From Olivibacter domesticus (lineage in GTDB: Bacteria > Bacteroidota > Bacteroidia > Sphingobacteriales > Sphingobacteriaceae), in NCBI RefSeq assembly GCF_900109575.1, contig NZ_FOAF01000007.1, positions 124,001 through 188,000 of the forward strand: a stretch of DNA of 64,000 nt. Reading direction: 5' to 3'. Made by a program: the position numbers and the translations under genes. Each line of letters begins with the position of its first letter. Position 1 is the first letter of the stretch. The notes below the pieces were generated by a model. That model was not told the DNA's origin, ran no database searches, and saw only the letters and a list, made by a program, of their open reading frames with translations. This document shows positions 42,202-52,005 of the stretch, in pieces.

Positions 42202-42789
42202 TTATTGATTCAAAAGTAAGAAAACATATATATATATCCATAGAATATCGAGAAAATGCCAAAAAACGCTAGCAAGTTCCATTCTAAAACGATTCTTTAT
42301 TAATGGCTGTTTATTATTAGCTTTAAACAGCGCATTTAACAACACAATGACACCAGCAAATATATGCGCCTGGTGCGCCCACACGAAAACGTAGATAAAA
42401 GATTGCGACGCATTATTATTGATAAACATAACGCCGCTTCTTGCCAATTCCATCCAAGCATTGTATTGCAGGACGAAAAACAAAGCCCCTAATAAAATGG
42501 TCATAACTAACCATAATTTCTGCTTTGCCAAATTCCCGATTTTAGCTGCGCTATAGCTTAAGTGAATAGTGGCACTACTCAATAAAATACTAAGCGTACT
42601 AAATATAAACGTATGAGGAAGAAGTGTTTTCAACCCTTTATCCTCTCCACCAGCAGTATATACAATGAAACCGCTAGACCATGCTGCAAAAAGCATAAAT
42701 GACACCACCAAAAAAACATATAAAGAAAATTTCTTCGCTTTCAAGGTTGCTAAATAGTCATAACTATCCTTTGGCTGAACCATTATCAT
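42202..42789 (-). CDS. Cytochrome c oxidase subunit III-like protein (second gene)
   Basis: 195 residues with about five membrane helices. The C-terminus SVFWHFLDILWIYIYVFLLL (about 172-191) contains the WHFxDxxW motif of subunit III, and AHQAHIFAGVIVLLNA (about 136-151) aligns with the histidine-rich region. It overlaps ctaB by 4 bp (ATGA), indicating coupled translation. With coxC directly behind it, the oxidase has two subunit III-type polypeptides, a pattern seen in Bacteroidota act-cox clusters; whether both enter the enzyme is not shown. Confidence 0.88.
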   Translation of the reverse strand: MIMVQPKDSYDYLATLKAKKFSLYVFLVVSFMLFAAWSSGFIVYTAGGEDKGLKTLLPHTFIFSTLSILLSSATIHLSYSAAKIGNLAKQKLWLVMTILLGALFFVLQYNAWMELARSGVMFINNNASQSFIYVFVWAHQAHIFAGVIVLLNALFKANNKQPLIKNRFRMELASVFWHFLDILWIYIYVFLLLNQ

Positions 42790-43664
42790 ATCTTAATAAA
42801 ATCAAACAACAATATTAATTGCATCAAAGGCAATATAAAAAAAGACGTAAACATAACTTTCCTTGCAGAAGCAAGATCCCTTTTCAAAAATAGCTGCACT
42901 GCAAAATAGGTAAATAATAATCCCATAACGAGTGAAGCAGCCGCTAATGAATAACCGGCAAAACCATACCACGTAGGTAGCAGCGAAACAGGTATGAGCA
43001 ACGCCGCAGAAAGTAGTACCATAAATGCGCTAATACCATCTTTCTTAGTTGTTGGTAATAGTCTGAAACCCGCTCGCTTATAATCCTCATCTAATACCCA
43101 AGCAATGCTCCAAAAATGAGGGAATTGCCATACAAATTGTATTCCAAACAATATTAAGGGAATTTCATCAATAAAAGGCTCCTTAAATGCTGCAAAATAA
43201 CCGATGAGAGGAGGTAATGCTCCCGGAAATGCGCCCACAAAAACCGCTATCGGCGACTTTTGCTTTAACGGTGTATAGATAAAAGCGTATAGTAAAATAG
43301 AAAAGACCGAAAGTACACCCGTAAGAAAATTCAGCTGTACAAGAAGCAATGTACCAACCAATCCCATTAATAAACTTAACACTAATGCCTGTCCGGATGT
43401 CATCCGGCCTGCCGGTAGCGGTCTATCTGCTGTCCGTTTCATTAATTTATCGAGATCACGCTCAATAATTTCGTTGAAACCATTGGCCGACCCTGTAACC
43501 AACAAACCACCAATGGTTAATATTACCCAGTTGATCCAGTTAATGTCTCCCTGGGCCTTACTGCCAACTAAAAAAGCAATTGAAGCCGAAAAAACCACTG
43601 TAAACGACAGTCGAATCTTTACCAATTGCTTCAAATCATTTATAAAACCCTTCACTTTAATCAA
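42786..43664 (-). CDS. ctaB: Protoheme IX farnesyltransferase (heme O synthase)
   Basis: 292 residues, about nine membrane helices, a UbiA-family prenyltransferase that converts heme B to heme O. The prenyl-diphosphate motif is NGFNEIIERDLDKLMKRT (about residues 61-78; N-x4-D-x3-D pattern), followed by ADRPLPAGR. The second aspartate-rich region is DEDYKRAGFRLLP (about 192-204). The start is TTG at 43664, 1 bp after the ctaA stop. It works with ctaA to supply heme A to the adjacent oxidase. Confidence 0.95.
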   Translation of the reverse strand: MIKVKGFINDLKQLVKIRLSFTVVFSASIAFLVGSKAQGDINWINWVILTIGGLLVTGSANGFNEIIERDLDKLMKRTADRPLPAGRMTSGQALVLSLLMGLVGTLLLVQLNFLTGVLSVFSILLYAFIYTPLKQKSPIAVFVGAFPGALPPLIGYFAAFKEPFIDEIPLILFGIQFVWQFPHFWSIAWVLDEDYKRAGFRLLPTTKKDGISAFMVLLSAALLIPVSLLPTWYGFAGYSLAAASLVMGLLFTYFAVQLFLKRDLASARKVMFTSFFILPLMQLILLFDFIKI

Positions 43665-43665
43665 T

Positions 43666-44727
43666 TTACTGCCCTACGTATTCACTGGTTTTGCCCAGCA
43701 AAAGCATTAGATAAAATTGCGAACCAAAAACTAAACTAGCGAGTACTAAGTGGACTGTTTGCGCATAAGCAGGAAAACCCATATATGCAAGCACAAATCC
43801 CGAAGCTAGCTGTAGGAGCACCAAAAATAGCATAACATTAGCTAATCTACTCTGTTCGCTTCTGTGCGCATACCTCGCTCTAACTAGAAAAAATAAAATC
43901 AAACTCAGTATAACAACCCCAATAGCCAAATCTCTGTGCCAATTAAAATAAGCTGACAATTGATTTACCCAGCCGGTTCTATCTAAAGAGTTCCCTGCTA
44001 TAAGATCAATTTCCTCTCTTACAGTCGTTCCCAATGTTACTTGTATAACCGTTAAAAGAAGAACGAGACAAGCGAGAATTTTGAACCATCGGCTTCCTCG
44101 GTTAATCAATAAATTGTTATCTCGCAAAACCTTTGCCTGGAAATAAGTATAAATACTAATTGCCAGGATTACGAGCGCCAGTAACATATGAACGGTAATG
44201 ATCCAAGCGAGTAAGTTGGTAGAAACGACGATGGACCCGAGCCACGCCTGTATAAATACAACTACCAAATTAAGTAAGCTAAAAAAAAAGATTCTTTTCT
44301 TACTTTTCAAGAATGACGTAGAGTATATAACGCATAATAATAAGAATACGCCCGTAAGAGCTCCCACTAGTCTATTGATATACTCTGTCCATGTTTTTGC
44401 CGCATTAAACTCCTCATGCTGCAAAATACTTTTATCATTCCTTATGTCATTAGCTAATTTGCCAAAGCCAAACACATCTAATGTTTTTGCAAAGCGTTCA
44501 TTCTTTTTTGCCCGATTGTCAATGTACTTTTGCTCATAGCCTTCAGGCAACTGAGACTTATTTGTTGGGGGAACATATTGATCAAAACATTTTGGCCAAT
44601 CAGGACACCCCATCCCTGAGCCAGTGCTTCGTACGACACCACCGGCTAGTATCAACAAAAAGAGGGATAGGATAGTAACTCTATTTACTATAACAAATCT
44701 CTTTTCACCAGGTAGATAGACACTCAA
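43666..44727 (-). CDS. ctaA: Heme A synthase (COX15/CtaA family)
   Basis: 353 residues with eight predicted membrane helices in two four-helix halves. It oxidises the C8 methyl of heme O to the formyl of heme A. GGVVRSTGSGMGCPDWPKCF (about 29-48) is the family N-terminal signature with its conserved cysteines; heme-ligand histidines fall in EYINRLVG (with the preceding WTEY), WIITVHMLL, WHRDLA and QTVHLVLA. The start is TTG at 44727. A hairpin with T-run lies between coxA and this gene. Confidence 0.94.
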   Translation of the reverse strand: MSVYLPGEKRFVIVNRVTILSLFLLILAGGVVRSTGSGMGCPDWPKCFDQYVPPTNKSQLPEGYEQKYIDNRAKKNERFAKTLDVFGFGKLANDIRNDKSILQHEEFNAAKTWTEYINRLVGALTGVFLLLCVIYSTSFLKSKKRIFFFSLLNLVVVFIQAWLGSIVVSTNLLAWIITVHMLLALVILAISIYTYFQAKVLRDNNLLINRGSRWFKILACLVLLLTVIQVTLGTTVREEIDLIAGNSLDRTGWVNQLSAYFNWHRDLAIGVVILSLILFFLVRARYAHRSEQSRLANVMLFLVLLQLASGFVLAYMGFPAYAQTVHLVLASLVFGSQFYLMLLLGKTSEYVGQ

Positions 44728-44743
44728 TTTATTTAGCAGAAAA

Positions 44744-44781
44744 TGGGATACCTGTTAGCAAAAGCCTAGGCAGATACCCCA
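44744..44781 (-). terminator. Hairpin between coxA and ctaA
   Basis: TGGGATACCTG (44744-44754) pairs with CAGATACCCCA (44771-44781) at 9 of 11 positions. Its 16-nt loop includes a GCCTAGGC palindrome (44764-44771). On the minus strand it is followed by TTTTC. It could partially terminate the act-cox transcript, lowering ctaA and downstream expression relative to the structural genes. Confidence 0.45.
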
Positions 44782-44805
44782 AGGTTATTTTATCAAAAAA
44801 ATCTT

Positions 44806-46695
44806 TTAATGATGAACCACACGTTCAATTCCGTGCTCCTTATCCCATTCACGTTGAATCTGTTCAGCAACGGCATCTCCCTCAAAATCATGCGGTAAAT
44901 TAGACGTCATTGTTTCTGAAAAAGGAGTCGTCTGAGGAATAAAATCTTCATCATGACCAGGTTTACTGTAATCATAAGGCCAACGATAAACCGTTGGTAT
45001 CTCACCTGGCCAGTTTCCATGTAGATGCTCTACCGGTGTAGTCCATTCCAGTGTATTAGAGTTCCACGGATTCTGCGTTGCTTTTTTACCAAACCAAATA
45101 GAATAAAAGAAGTTAAACAGAAATGCTATTTGTCCGAATCCAGCTATGATAGCAGCCCAGGTAATAAATACGTTTACCGTTAACCATTCTTGCATAAAAG
45201 GGAAATTCGTGAAAGAATAGTAACGACGAGGCACGCCATCTATTCCCATAAAGTGCATCGGGAAGAATACTAAATAGGCACCAATAAATGTCATCCAAAA
45301 ATGCAAATATCCTAATTTGTCATTCATCATTCTACCAAACATTTTAGGGTACCAATGGTATACACCACAAAGCATTCCGCAGATAGATGCAGAACCCATA
45401 ACCAAATGGAAGTGAGCCACAACAAAATAGGTATCATGCAGGTTAATATCCAAAGCAGAATTTCCCAAAAATATACCGGTTAAACCGCCCGAAATAAAGA
45501 AGGACACAAGGCCGATAGCGAAAAGCATGGCCGGTGTAAATTTTAAATTACCGCGCCATAGTGTCGCCAGATAATTAAATGTTTTCACCGCAGAAGGCAC
45601 AGCAATTATCAACGTAGTGATCATAAATACCCCACCTAAGAATGGGTTCATACCGGTGACAAACATGTGGTGTCCCCATACGATAAAGGACAATACCGTA
45701 ATACCAATCAAGGAATATACCATCGCATGGTACCCAAATATCGGCTTACGAGAATTTGTTGCTATTACTTCTGAAGTCAGACCTAAAGCCGGCATTAATA
45801 CAATGTAAACCTCAGGGTGACCTAGGAACCAGAATAAATGTTGGAATAGAATAGGACTTCCACCCTCATTAGGAAGAATTTTACCTCCAATAATAATGTC
45901 AGACAAGTAAAAACTTGTTCCCATGCTTCGATCGAAAATAAGCAATACTACCGCCGAAACTAATACTGGGAAGGACAATAGTCCTACGATCGCTGTTAAG
46001 AATACAGCCCAAATAGTAAGTGGCATTCTCCAAAGGCTCATTCCTTTTGTACGCATGTTTAATACCGTACTGATATAGTTAATACCGCCCATCACCTGTG
46101 AAGCAATAAATAATACCATACTGGCAAGCCAAAGAGACATACCCGTACCAGAACCTGGTATAGCTTGCGGCAGGGCAGACAAAGGAGGATAGATTGTCCA
46201 ACCAGCACTAGCAGGACCACTCTCCACAAAGAAAGAACTGATCATTACTACGCAAGCAGAGAAGAAAAACCAGTAAGACAACATGTTCATAAAAGGCGAG
46301 GCCATATCTCTGGCGCCTAATTGCAATGGAATGAGCAAGTTACTGAATGTCCCGCTTAAGCCTGCTGTTAATACGAAGAACACCATAATGGTTCCGTGTA
46401 TCGTTACCAAAGACAAAAAGAAATCAGGCCTTATTCTACCGCCTTCAGCCCATTTACCTAAGAAAACTTCCAAAATAGGAAAATCTTTTTCCGGCCATGC
46501 TAATTGAATCCGAAATAAAATGGATAAGAACATGGCGAAAAAAGCCATGATAATACCTGTAATTAAGAATTGCTTGGCAATCATCTTATGGTCCTGGCTA
46601 AAGATGTATTTAGTCAGAAACGTTTCATGATGATGTCCATGAGCATCATGACCGTGATCGCCTGCACCTGCATATGGAATTGCTGTACTTGACAT
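44806..46695 (-). CDS. ctaD: Cytochrome c oxidase subunit I
   Basis: 629 residues, twelve core membrane helices plus ends. It carries low-spin heme a and the heme a3-CuB centre where O2 is reduced. The cross-linked His-Tyr pair is in WFLGHPEVYIVLMP (about residues 289-302), the CuB histidines in WGHHMFVTG (about 342-350), and the heme ligands in HFHLVMGSA (near 425). The first heme a histidine region is VTIHGTIMVFFVL. The N-terminus is histidine-rich (GDHGHDAHGHHHE). All core ligands are visible. It follows coxB by 20 bp. Confidence 0.97.
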   Translation of the reverse strand: MSSTAIPYAGAGDHGHDAHGHHHETFLTKYIFSQDHKMIAKQFLITGIIMAFFAMFLSILFRIQLAWPEKDFPILEVFLGKWAEGGRIRPDFFLSLVTIHGTIMVFFVLTAGLSGTFSNLLIPLQLGARDMASPFMNMLSYWFFFSACVVMISSFFVESGPASAGWTIYPPLSALPQAIPGSGTGMSLWLASMVLFIASQVMGGINYISTVLNMRTKGMSLWRMPLTIWAVFLTAIVGLLSFPVLVSAVVLLIFDRSMGTSFYLSDIIIGGKILPNEGGSPILFQHLFWFLGHPEVYIVLMPALGLTSEVIATNSRKPIFGYHAMVYSLIGITVLSFIVWGHHMFVTGMNPFLGGVFMITTLIIAVPSAVKTFNYLATLWRGNLKFTPAMLFAIGLVSFFISGGLTGIFLGNSALDINLHDTYFVVAHFHLVMGSASICGMLCGVYHWYPKMFGRMMNDKLGYLHFWMTFIGAYLVFFPMHFMGIDGVPRRYYSFTNFPFMQEWLTVNVFITWAAIIAGFGQIAFLFNFFYSIWFGKKATQNPWNSNTLEWTTPVEHLHGNWPGEIPTVYRWPYDYSKPGHDEDFIPQTTPFSETMTSNLPHDFEGDAVAEQIQREWDKEHGIERVVHH

Positions 46696-46715
46696 AAGCT
46701 CTTGTTATATATATA

Positions 46716-48071
46716 TTAATTATTTAACGCCAATTGTTTATTATCCTCTTTCTTCTCCACAGTTTTAGCCGCCTGATTAGCTTTAAACTCTTTCTTGGCC
46801 TCTTCATCAAAGAAATAAGTTTGAGTAGATAACCATTCTTTATATTCGGCTTCCGTCACAATTCTAACAGTTTTCTGCATGTTGTAATGTCCTTGCCCAC
46901 ATATTTTAGCGCAGAGCATAACAAAATCGAATTCCGGGTTATTCAATTTCTCACGCATTTCCTGCGTAGTAAACCGCGGAGTCATTTGAAAATGTGTAGC
47001 CATACCCGGAACAGCATTCATCTGTACCCTGAAGTCAGGCATGTAAAAACTATGCAAAATGTCTTTCGAATTGATGGTGAAACGAACAGGCTTTCCTACC
47101 GGAAGTACAATATCAGATCCTCTTACATCATCCCAAGCACTTTTATCGTTAAAATCGATTCCTAAGCCATTCATAGGAGTTGTAAGCTTGATACTGCGTT
47201 TACCAATTTTATTATCCCTTCCCGCATAACGAACGTTCCAAGCAAATTGTTCACCCGTTATTTCTACCTGTAGCGCATTTGCAGCAACATCATCTGGAAC
47301 GTTTGTAATACTACGCCATGTAAAGAATCCAAAAAGCACTAAGATCGTTAGCACGATTGCCGGAACAATAGTCCAGATTTTCTCCACCAAATTATTGTGT
47401 GGATAAAAATACGCCTTTCTCTTACCTGTACTCTTATATACAAATGAAAAACCAAATAATAAGATGTGAGTAAGTACAAAAACGATCGTGGTGATGACGG
47501 TAGTAATTATAAACATGCTATCAATCTTTGCGCCATGCTCTGATGCCGCATCGCGCCACGCAATACTTCCGTGATGTACATAAGACCAATAAGAGCCGTA
47601 TAGTCCAAGAAAGAGCATAATCAGGAAAAGAATACCATTAAACTTATTCCAGTTAACTCTCTTTCCCTTACCTTGCATCTCTTTAGTAAGTTCGTATACC
47701 TGTATAATTTTACCAATTATACCCACTACAATACAAACCAAAAAGAATAACAAGACATAGTAAAAGAAATTCTTGTATACCTGCGGATCTATACTTTTTT
47801 CCTCTTGTTGAGCAGCCTCTACGGCATTACTACTTGCACTTGTACCTGCCGGAGTTTGTGCGGCAACAGCATTTCCGGTAGTATCGGAAACAGTTTTTCC
47901 TGTAGAATCAGCTTTTGCTTGTAACTCCGAACTTGAGACAACCTGGCTTGTATCGTTAGTCGTAGCGGCACTATCTTCAGCTTGTGCAAAAGCAGGCGTT
48001 TGCAGCGACAACAAGGCACATATTACCAAGCTGAAAATCGTTTTAAAATTGATGTACTTTTTATATCTCAT
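46716..48071 (-). CDS. coxB: Cytochrome c oxidase subunit II with extended N-terminus
   Basis: 451 residues, long for subunit II. A signal peptide (about 1-30, ending AFAQA) is followed by a Ser/Thr/Ala-rich stretch (about 31-90), then four hydrophobic helices (about 103-125, 145-165, 185-210, 235-256); the last two correspond to the usual pair. The periplasmic cupredoxin domain has LHSFYMPDFRVQMNAVPG (about 345-362) and the CuA site CAKICGQGHYNM (about 394-405). No CxxCH heme motif is present, so this is not a fused caa3 subunit II. Confidence 0.94.
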   Translation of the reverse strand: MRYKKYINFKTIFSLVICALLSLQTPAFAQAEDSAATTNDTSQVVSSSELQAKADSTGKTVSDTTGNAVAAQTPAGTSASSNAVEAAQQEEKSIDPQVYKNFFYYVLLFFLVCIVVGIIGKIIQVYELTKEMQGKGKRVNWNKFNGILFLIMLFLGLYGSYWSYVHHGSIAWRDAASEHGAKIDSMFIITTVITTIVFVLTHILLFGFSFVYKSTGKRKAYFYPHNNLVEKIWTIVPAIVLTILVLFGFFTWRSITNVPDDVAANALQVEITGEQFAWNVRYAGRDNKIGKRSIKLTTPMNGLGIDFNDKSAWDDVRGSDIVLPVGKPVRFTINSKDILHSFYMPDFRVQMNAVPGMATHFQMTPRFTTQEMREKLNNPEFDFVMLCAKICGQGHYNMQKTVRIVTEAEYKEWLSTQTYFFDEEAKKEFKANQAAKTVEKKEDNKQLALNN

Positions 48072-48128
48072 TTCAATATTAACGGTTATTCGTATTTATT
48101 CTACTGAATCATTCAACTTATAAGCAGA

Positions 48129-49352
48129 TTATATCTGATGATGTAAGCTCTCTTCCAAAAATGGATGGTTCTTTGGTGCTAAAGAGTGTTTACTTAATTT
48201 ATTAAGCATCAAGAAAGTAAATACCCCACCGAAACCCAATGCAGCGCCAATTTCACTTAATCCGAAGCCACGGTGTTCTTCTACGGTACCTGGCATAATC
48301 ATGATATAATAGTCTAGCCAATGGCCCAACAATAATAGAATACATACAAAAAGCATGATATTTTCTTTACGCTTTGCATCTCTATCCATCAATATTAATA
48401 CCGGTGCTACAAAGTTAATTATAATTGATAACCAAAACCAAGGTTTATACTCTGGCTCCCATCTTTTATAAAAATAAACAGTTTCCTCAGGTATGTTAGC
48501 ATACCAGATGAGCATGAATTGAGCGAACCAAACATAGGTCCAGAAAATAGAGAAACCAAAAATTAGTTTTCCAAGGTCATGCAGGTGGTTTTCATTCACC
48601 CAAGATAGATGACCCGCGCGCTTCAATAAGATAATGGTTACTGTAATTACACATAGACCGCTTACCCACATCGCTGCGAAATTATACCATCCGAACATCG
48701 TTGAAAACCAATGCGCTTCCAATGACATAACCGTATCGAAAGACCAAATTGGCGTAGTAAAGCCAAAAATAACTAAAAAGATTGCCGAATATTTAAAGCT
48801 CTTTTTATAAGAATTTAAACTGCCTTCTAAGTCTTCCTTATAAGAAAGCTTAGCCAGTGCCATAGCAAATATGCTATAAGCACCAAGAAATATAATCTGT
48901 CTTGCGAAAAAACCCGGTACATTTAAGAAGGCGGATTTTCCTGCAACTAAAGCATCATAATGCGGGCTATTAGGATCAGTAATGCCCTCAGCGTGCCAAT
49001 GATGATAAAGATTATGTGACGACAATCCCAAGCCGGTAATGATTATTAAAACTATGGAGGCGATAGGTAGCGCACTTGCCATGGCTTGCGGTATTCTCAA
49101 GAGCCCTGTTGGCCAGCCTGCCTGAGAAACATATTGCAAAGCAAGGAAACATGCCGCCGCTGCGCATACACAAGTAAAATAATACCCCATTAGTAGTAAA
49201 TTGGCGAACATGCGATGACTACCTTCTACAAAAAAACCAGCAACAATGGCTATAATGCCAATCACTATAGCAGCTAAGCTCAAGGTTCTGGCCTTCCCGG
49301 CAAATTCAAAACGCTCGTCAAAATTATATGTAGTGTGACTATGAGTTCCCAT
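48129..49352 (-). CDS. actF: Alternative complex III subunit ActF (NrfD-like)
   Basis: 407 residues with about ten membrane helices. In ACIII, ActF resembles ActC and forms part of the quinone/proton module of the membrane domain. Characteristic segments are AGWPTGLLRIPQAMASALP, FGWYNFAAMWVSGLC and FWTYVWFAQFMLIWYANIPEE (described by YANIPEE near 292). The gene lies 23 bp after actE and just before coxB, an arrangement known from ACIII-oxidase supercomplex clusters. Confidence 0.93.
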   Translation of the reverse strand: MGTHSHTTYNFDERFEFAGKARTLSLAAIVIGIIAIVAGFFVEGSHRMFANLLLMGYYFTCVCAAAACFLALQYVSQAGWPTGLLRIPQAMASALPIASIVLIIITGLGLSSHNLYHHWHAEGITDPNSPHYDALVAGKSAFLNVPGFFARQIIFLGAYSIFAMALAKLSYKEDLEGSLNSYKKSFKYSAIFLVIFGFTTPIWSFDTVMSLEAHWFSTMFGWYNFAAMWVSGLCVITVTIILLKRAGHLSWVNENHLHDLGKLIFGFSIFWTYVWFAQFMLIWYANIPEETVYFYKRWEPEYKPWFWLSIIINFVAPVLILMDRDAKRKENIMLFVCILLLLGHWLDYYIMIMPGTVEEHRGFGLSEIGAALGFGGVFTFLMLNKLSKHSLAPKNHPFLEESLHHQI

Positions 49353-49375
49353 TTGATCTTTAACTATTTATAATA

Positions 49376-49963
49376 TTATTTTTTTTGCAATTCATGAACA
49401 TACATCACCACTTTCCATCGTTCATCGGGTGACAACTGAGAAGCATGTGAACCCATTAAGTTCAATCCGTAAGTGATGGTATGATAAATTTTACCATCAG
49501 TAAGATCTTTCATTTGCCCTCCGCGCGATGAAGTTCCTGTAGAGTAAGATGGTGGTGGTGGAAATTTCTCCATATTAACAATTGTTCCATCACCTTTTCC
49601 TTCAGGGCCATGGCATGGTGAACAGAAAGAATGATACAGCATAGCGCCATCTTTAAGATTCTTTTCTGTCCGTTCCAAAGTACTATGGAAATTAAGGCTT
49701 GCTGCCTCATATCCTTCTAACGTATTTGGATAATCAAAACGCTCAAAGCCAACCGGCGTAGTACCCTCAGGTGGTGTTTGCGCTGTTTGCCCATTAGCAA
49801 AATTTGTGTTTGGCTGGTCTGGATTATTATTTCCTATCGGATCGTACATATTTCTTGAGAATTCCCAACCAGTGCTTCGTGTAGTGTTATCTCCACAAGA
49901 AGATACCAGTGCTGCGAAAGCAACTGCAAAACATGCGGTTCCGAACAGTTTAGTCTTATTCAT
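49376..49963 (-). CDS. actE: Alternative complex III subunit ActE (mono-heme cytochrome c lipoprotein)
   Basis: 195 residues from ATG 49963; upstream in-frame ATGs at 49972 and 49984 are possible, and all overlap actD. The start chosen gives a typical lipoprotein signal, MNKTKLFG followed by a hydrophobic stretch and lipobox LVSSC (cysteine about 23). The heme-binding motif is CSPCHGP (about residues 116-122), and the axial methionine may be in NLMGSHASQL near 175. In ACIII it passes electrons to a cytochrome c or directly to the oxidase. Confidence 0.9.
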   Translation of the reverse strand: MNKTKLFGTACFAVAFAALVSSCGDNTTRSTGWEFSRNMYDPIGNNNPDQPNTNFANGQTAQTPPEGTTPVGFERFDYPNTLEGYEAASLNFHSTLERTEKNLKDGAMLYHSFCSPCHGPEGKGDGTIVNMEKFPPPPSYSTGTSSRGGQMKDLTDGKIYHTITYGLNLMGSHASQLSPDERWKVVMYVHELQKK

Positions 49964-50492
49964 AGCTAACATATTTCCTTTCATTGTACAGTACTTCCAC
50001 TGCACCTGCATCTTTTAATAAGCTGTCAATTTTTTCGTGGTCTGTATTATTCTTTGCATCAATTGCAATAACAAAACGATCATCTGTTGCACGAAGGTCC
50101 ATTACTCGTGGTGCTCTTCCAGGAAACAAATGGCTCCTGAAATAAAATGCAGCTACCATACCTAAAGCACAAAATAAAATGGTAAGCTCGAATGTTATAG
50201 GCACATAATTCGGCATTGGTATAGTAGGTTTTCCACCTATATTCATTGGCCAATCTTTATGCAATGTATAATACAATAAACTTATCCCCGCGAAGGTTCC
50301 GGTAATTCCACAAATAAATGCCACAATAGGTAAGCGTGACGGTGGTACTCCTAATTTGGCTTCAATTCCATGAATTGGCATTGGAGTATACACGTCATAG
50401 ATAGAAATGTTACTCTTCTGTAACTTATCTATTCCATCCATCAAATCATCAGGATGATCAAAATGTCCTAAAATATATTTTGTGTCGCTCAT
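49956..50492 (-). CDS. actD: Alternative complex III subunit ActD (DUF3341)
   Basis: 178 residues. A cytoplasmic N-terminal part (DTKYILGHFDHPDDLMDGIDKL) is followed by two membrane helices (about 56-77 and 98-118) and a C-terminal domain, the DUF3341 pattern of ActD. GIEAKLGVPPSRLP lies just before the first helix. It overlaps the end of actC-side context by 4-bp spacing and the actE start on the other end, consistent with tight coupling. Confidence 0.92.
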   Translation of the reverse strand: MSDTKYILGHFDHPDDLMDGIDKLQKSNISIYDVYTPMPIHGIEAKLGVPPSRLPIVAFICGITGTFAGISLLYYTLHKDWPMNIGGKPTIPMPNYVPITFELTILFCALGMVAAFYFRSHLFPGRAPRVMDLRATDDRFVIAIDAKNNTDHEKIDSLLKDAGAVEVLYNERKYVSYE

Positions 50493-50496
50493 CTTT

Positions 50497-51975
50497 TTAT
50501 TTTGCTAATTCTTTAATTTCTTCCTCACTAACACTATCGTATTTGTCTAATGAATCTTTATAGAATTGAACTTGTTCCGGATCCAAATGTCCTTCTTTAA
50601 TTAGTTTCAGTTTTTGCTGATGACTAGCAGTGTGTACTAATAATTTCACCTCCGCCATTGCAATACCTGGAAGAACCCGTAAGAATAGTAGAAATAAAGT
50701 AAAAAACAATCCGACAGAACCAACGAAAACACCCACATCTGTCCAAGTTGGATAGAACATGGCCCAGCTTGAAGGGAGATAATCACGGTGTAACGATGTT
50801 ACAATGATTACAAAACGTTCAAACCACATTCCGATATTTACTACGATAGAGAGCACCCATGAAATAGGAATACTTGTACGAATTCGTTTAAACCAAAATA
50901 GCTGTGGCGAGATCACATTACAGGTCATCATCGTCCAATATGCCCACCAATAAGGCCCTGCTACACGATTTGCAAAAGCATACATCTCATATTCAGAACC
51001 TGAATACCAAGCAATAAATAATTCGGTTAAATAGGCTACCCCCACAATAGAGCCTGTCGTCATGATAATCTTATTCATAGACTCGATGTGGAACATCGTA
51101 ATGTAATCTTCAAAATTCATTACTTTACGCGTTATCAATAGCAGTGTTTGCACCATTGCAAAGCCAGAGAAAATCGCTCCAGCCACAAAGTAAGGTGGAA
51201 ATATAGTGGTGTGCCATCCCGGTATTACCGATGTAGCAAAGTCCATAGATACAATCGTGTGTACAGATAATACCAGCGGTGTTGATATACCTGCTAGGAT
51301 TAGCGATACAATTTCAAAACGCTGCCAAGTCTTCACATTTCCCGTCCATCCAAAAGATAATATAGAGTATATTCTTTTCGTCAAGCCTGTTGCACGGTCA
51401 CGAACTGTTGCGATGTCGGGCAAAAGACCTGTATACCAAAACACTAAGGATACTGTGAAATAAGTGGAGATTGCAAAGGCGTCCCAAACCAATGGTGAAT
51501 TAAAGTTTACCCATAAGGAACCGAATTGATTTGGCAGTGGAAAAATCCAGTACGCTAGCCAAGGCCGACCCATGTGCGCTACAACATATGTTGCGGCACA
51601 GATCACGGCGAAAATTGTCATTGCTTCTGCCGATCGGTTAATGGAGTTACGCCAATTTTGACGGAAGATCAATAGTACAGCCGAAATTAGTGTTCCGGCG
51701 TGACCGATACCCACCCACCATACGAAGTCGGTAATATCCCAAGCCCAACCAACAGTCTTATTAAGACCCCAAGCCCCAATGCCCGTCCAAAAAGTATAGC
51801 TTACACTAAACACCCATAGCATTGCTCCCAAAGCAGCAACAGTGAAGCCCATCCACCAAGCTTTATTTGGTTTATTTTCTACGGGCACGAGAATATCATT
51901 CGTTACCTTTGCGTAGGTAATATTTTTACCCGTAACTAGTGGTTCTCTAAGTATTGATTCATTATGCGATGACAT
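50497..51975 (-). CDS. actC: Alternative complex III subunit ActC (NrfD/PsrC-like)
   Basis: 492 residues with about ten membrane helices. ActC belongs to the polysulfide-reductase/NrfD family and binds menaquinol near the periplasmic iron-sulfur module ActB. Segments typical of the family are [20 protein letters not shown] (about 90-109), [20 protein letters not shown] (about 131-150) and [19 protein letters not shown] (about 255-273). It lies 30 bp after actB. Confidence 0.95.
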   Translation of the reverse strand: MSSHNESILREPLVTGKNITYAKVTNDILVPVENKPNKAWWMGFTVAALGAMLWVFSVSYTFWTGIGAWGLNKTVGWAWDITDFVWWVGIGHAGTLISAVLLIFRQNWRNSINRSAEAMTIFAVICAATYVVAHMGRPWLAYWIFPLPNQFGSLWVNFNSPLVWDAFAISTYFTVSLVFWYTGLLPDIATVRDRATGLTKRIYSILSFGWTGNVKTWQRFEIVSLILAGISTPLVLSVHTIVSMDFATSVIPGWHTTIFPPYFVAGAIFSGFAMVQTLLLITRKVMNFEDYITMFHIESMNKIIMTTGSIVGVAYLTELFIAWYSGSEYEMYAFANRVAGPYWWAYWTMMTCNVISPQLFWFKRIRTSIPISWVLSIVVNIGMWFERFVIIVTSLHRDYLPSSWAMFYPTWTDVGVFVGSVGLFFTLFLLFLRVLPGIAMAEVKLLVHTASHQQKLKLIKEGHLDPEQVQFYKDSLDKYDSVSEEEIKELAK

Positions 51976-52005
51976 ATTCTTATTTTTTCAGATCAATTAA
52001 ACTGA

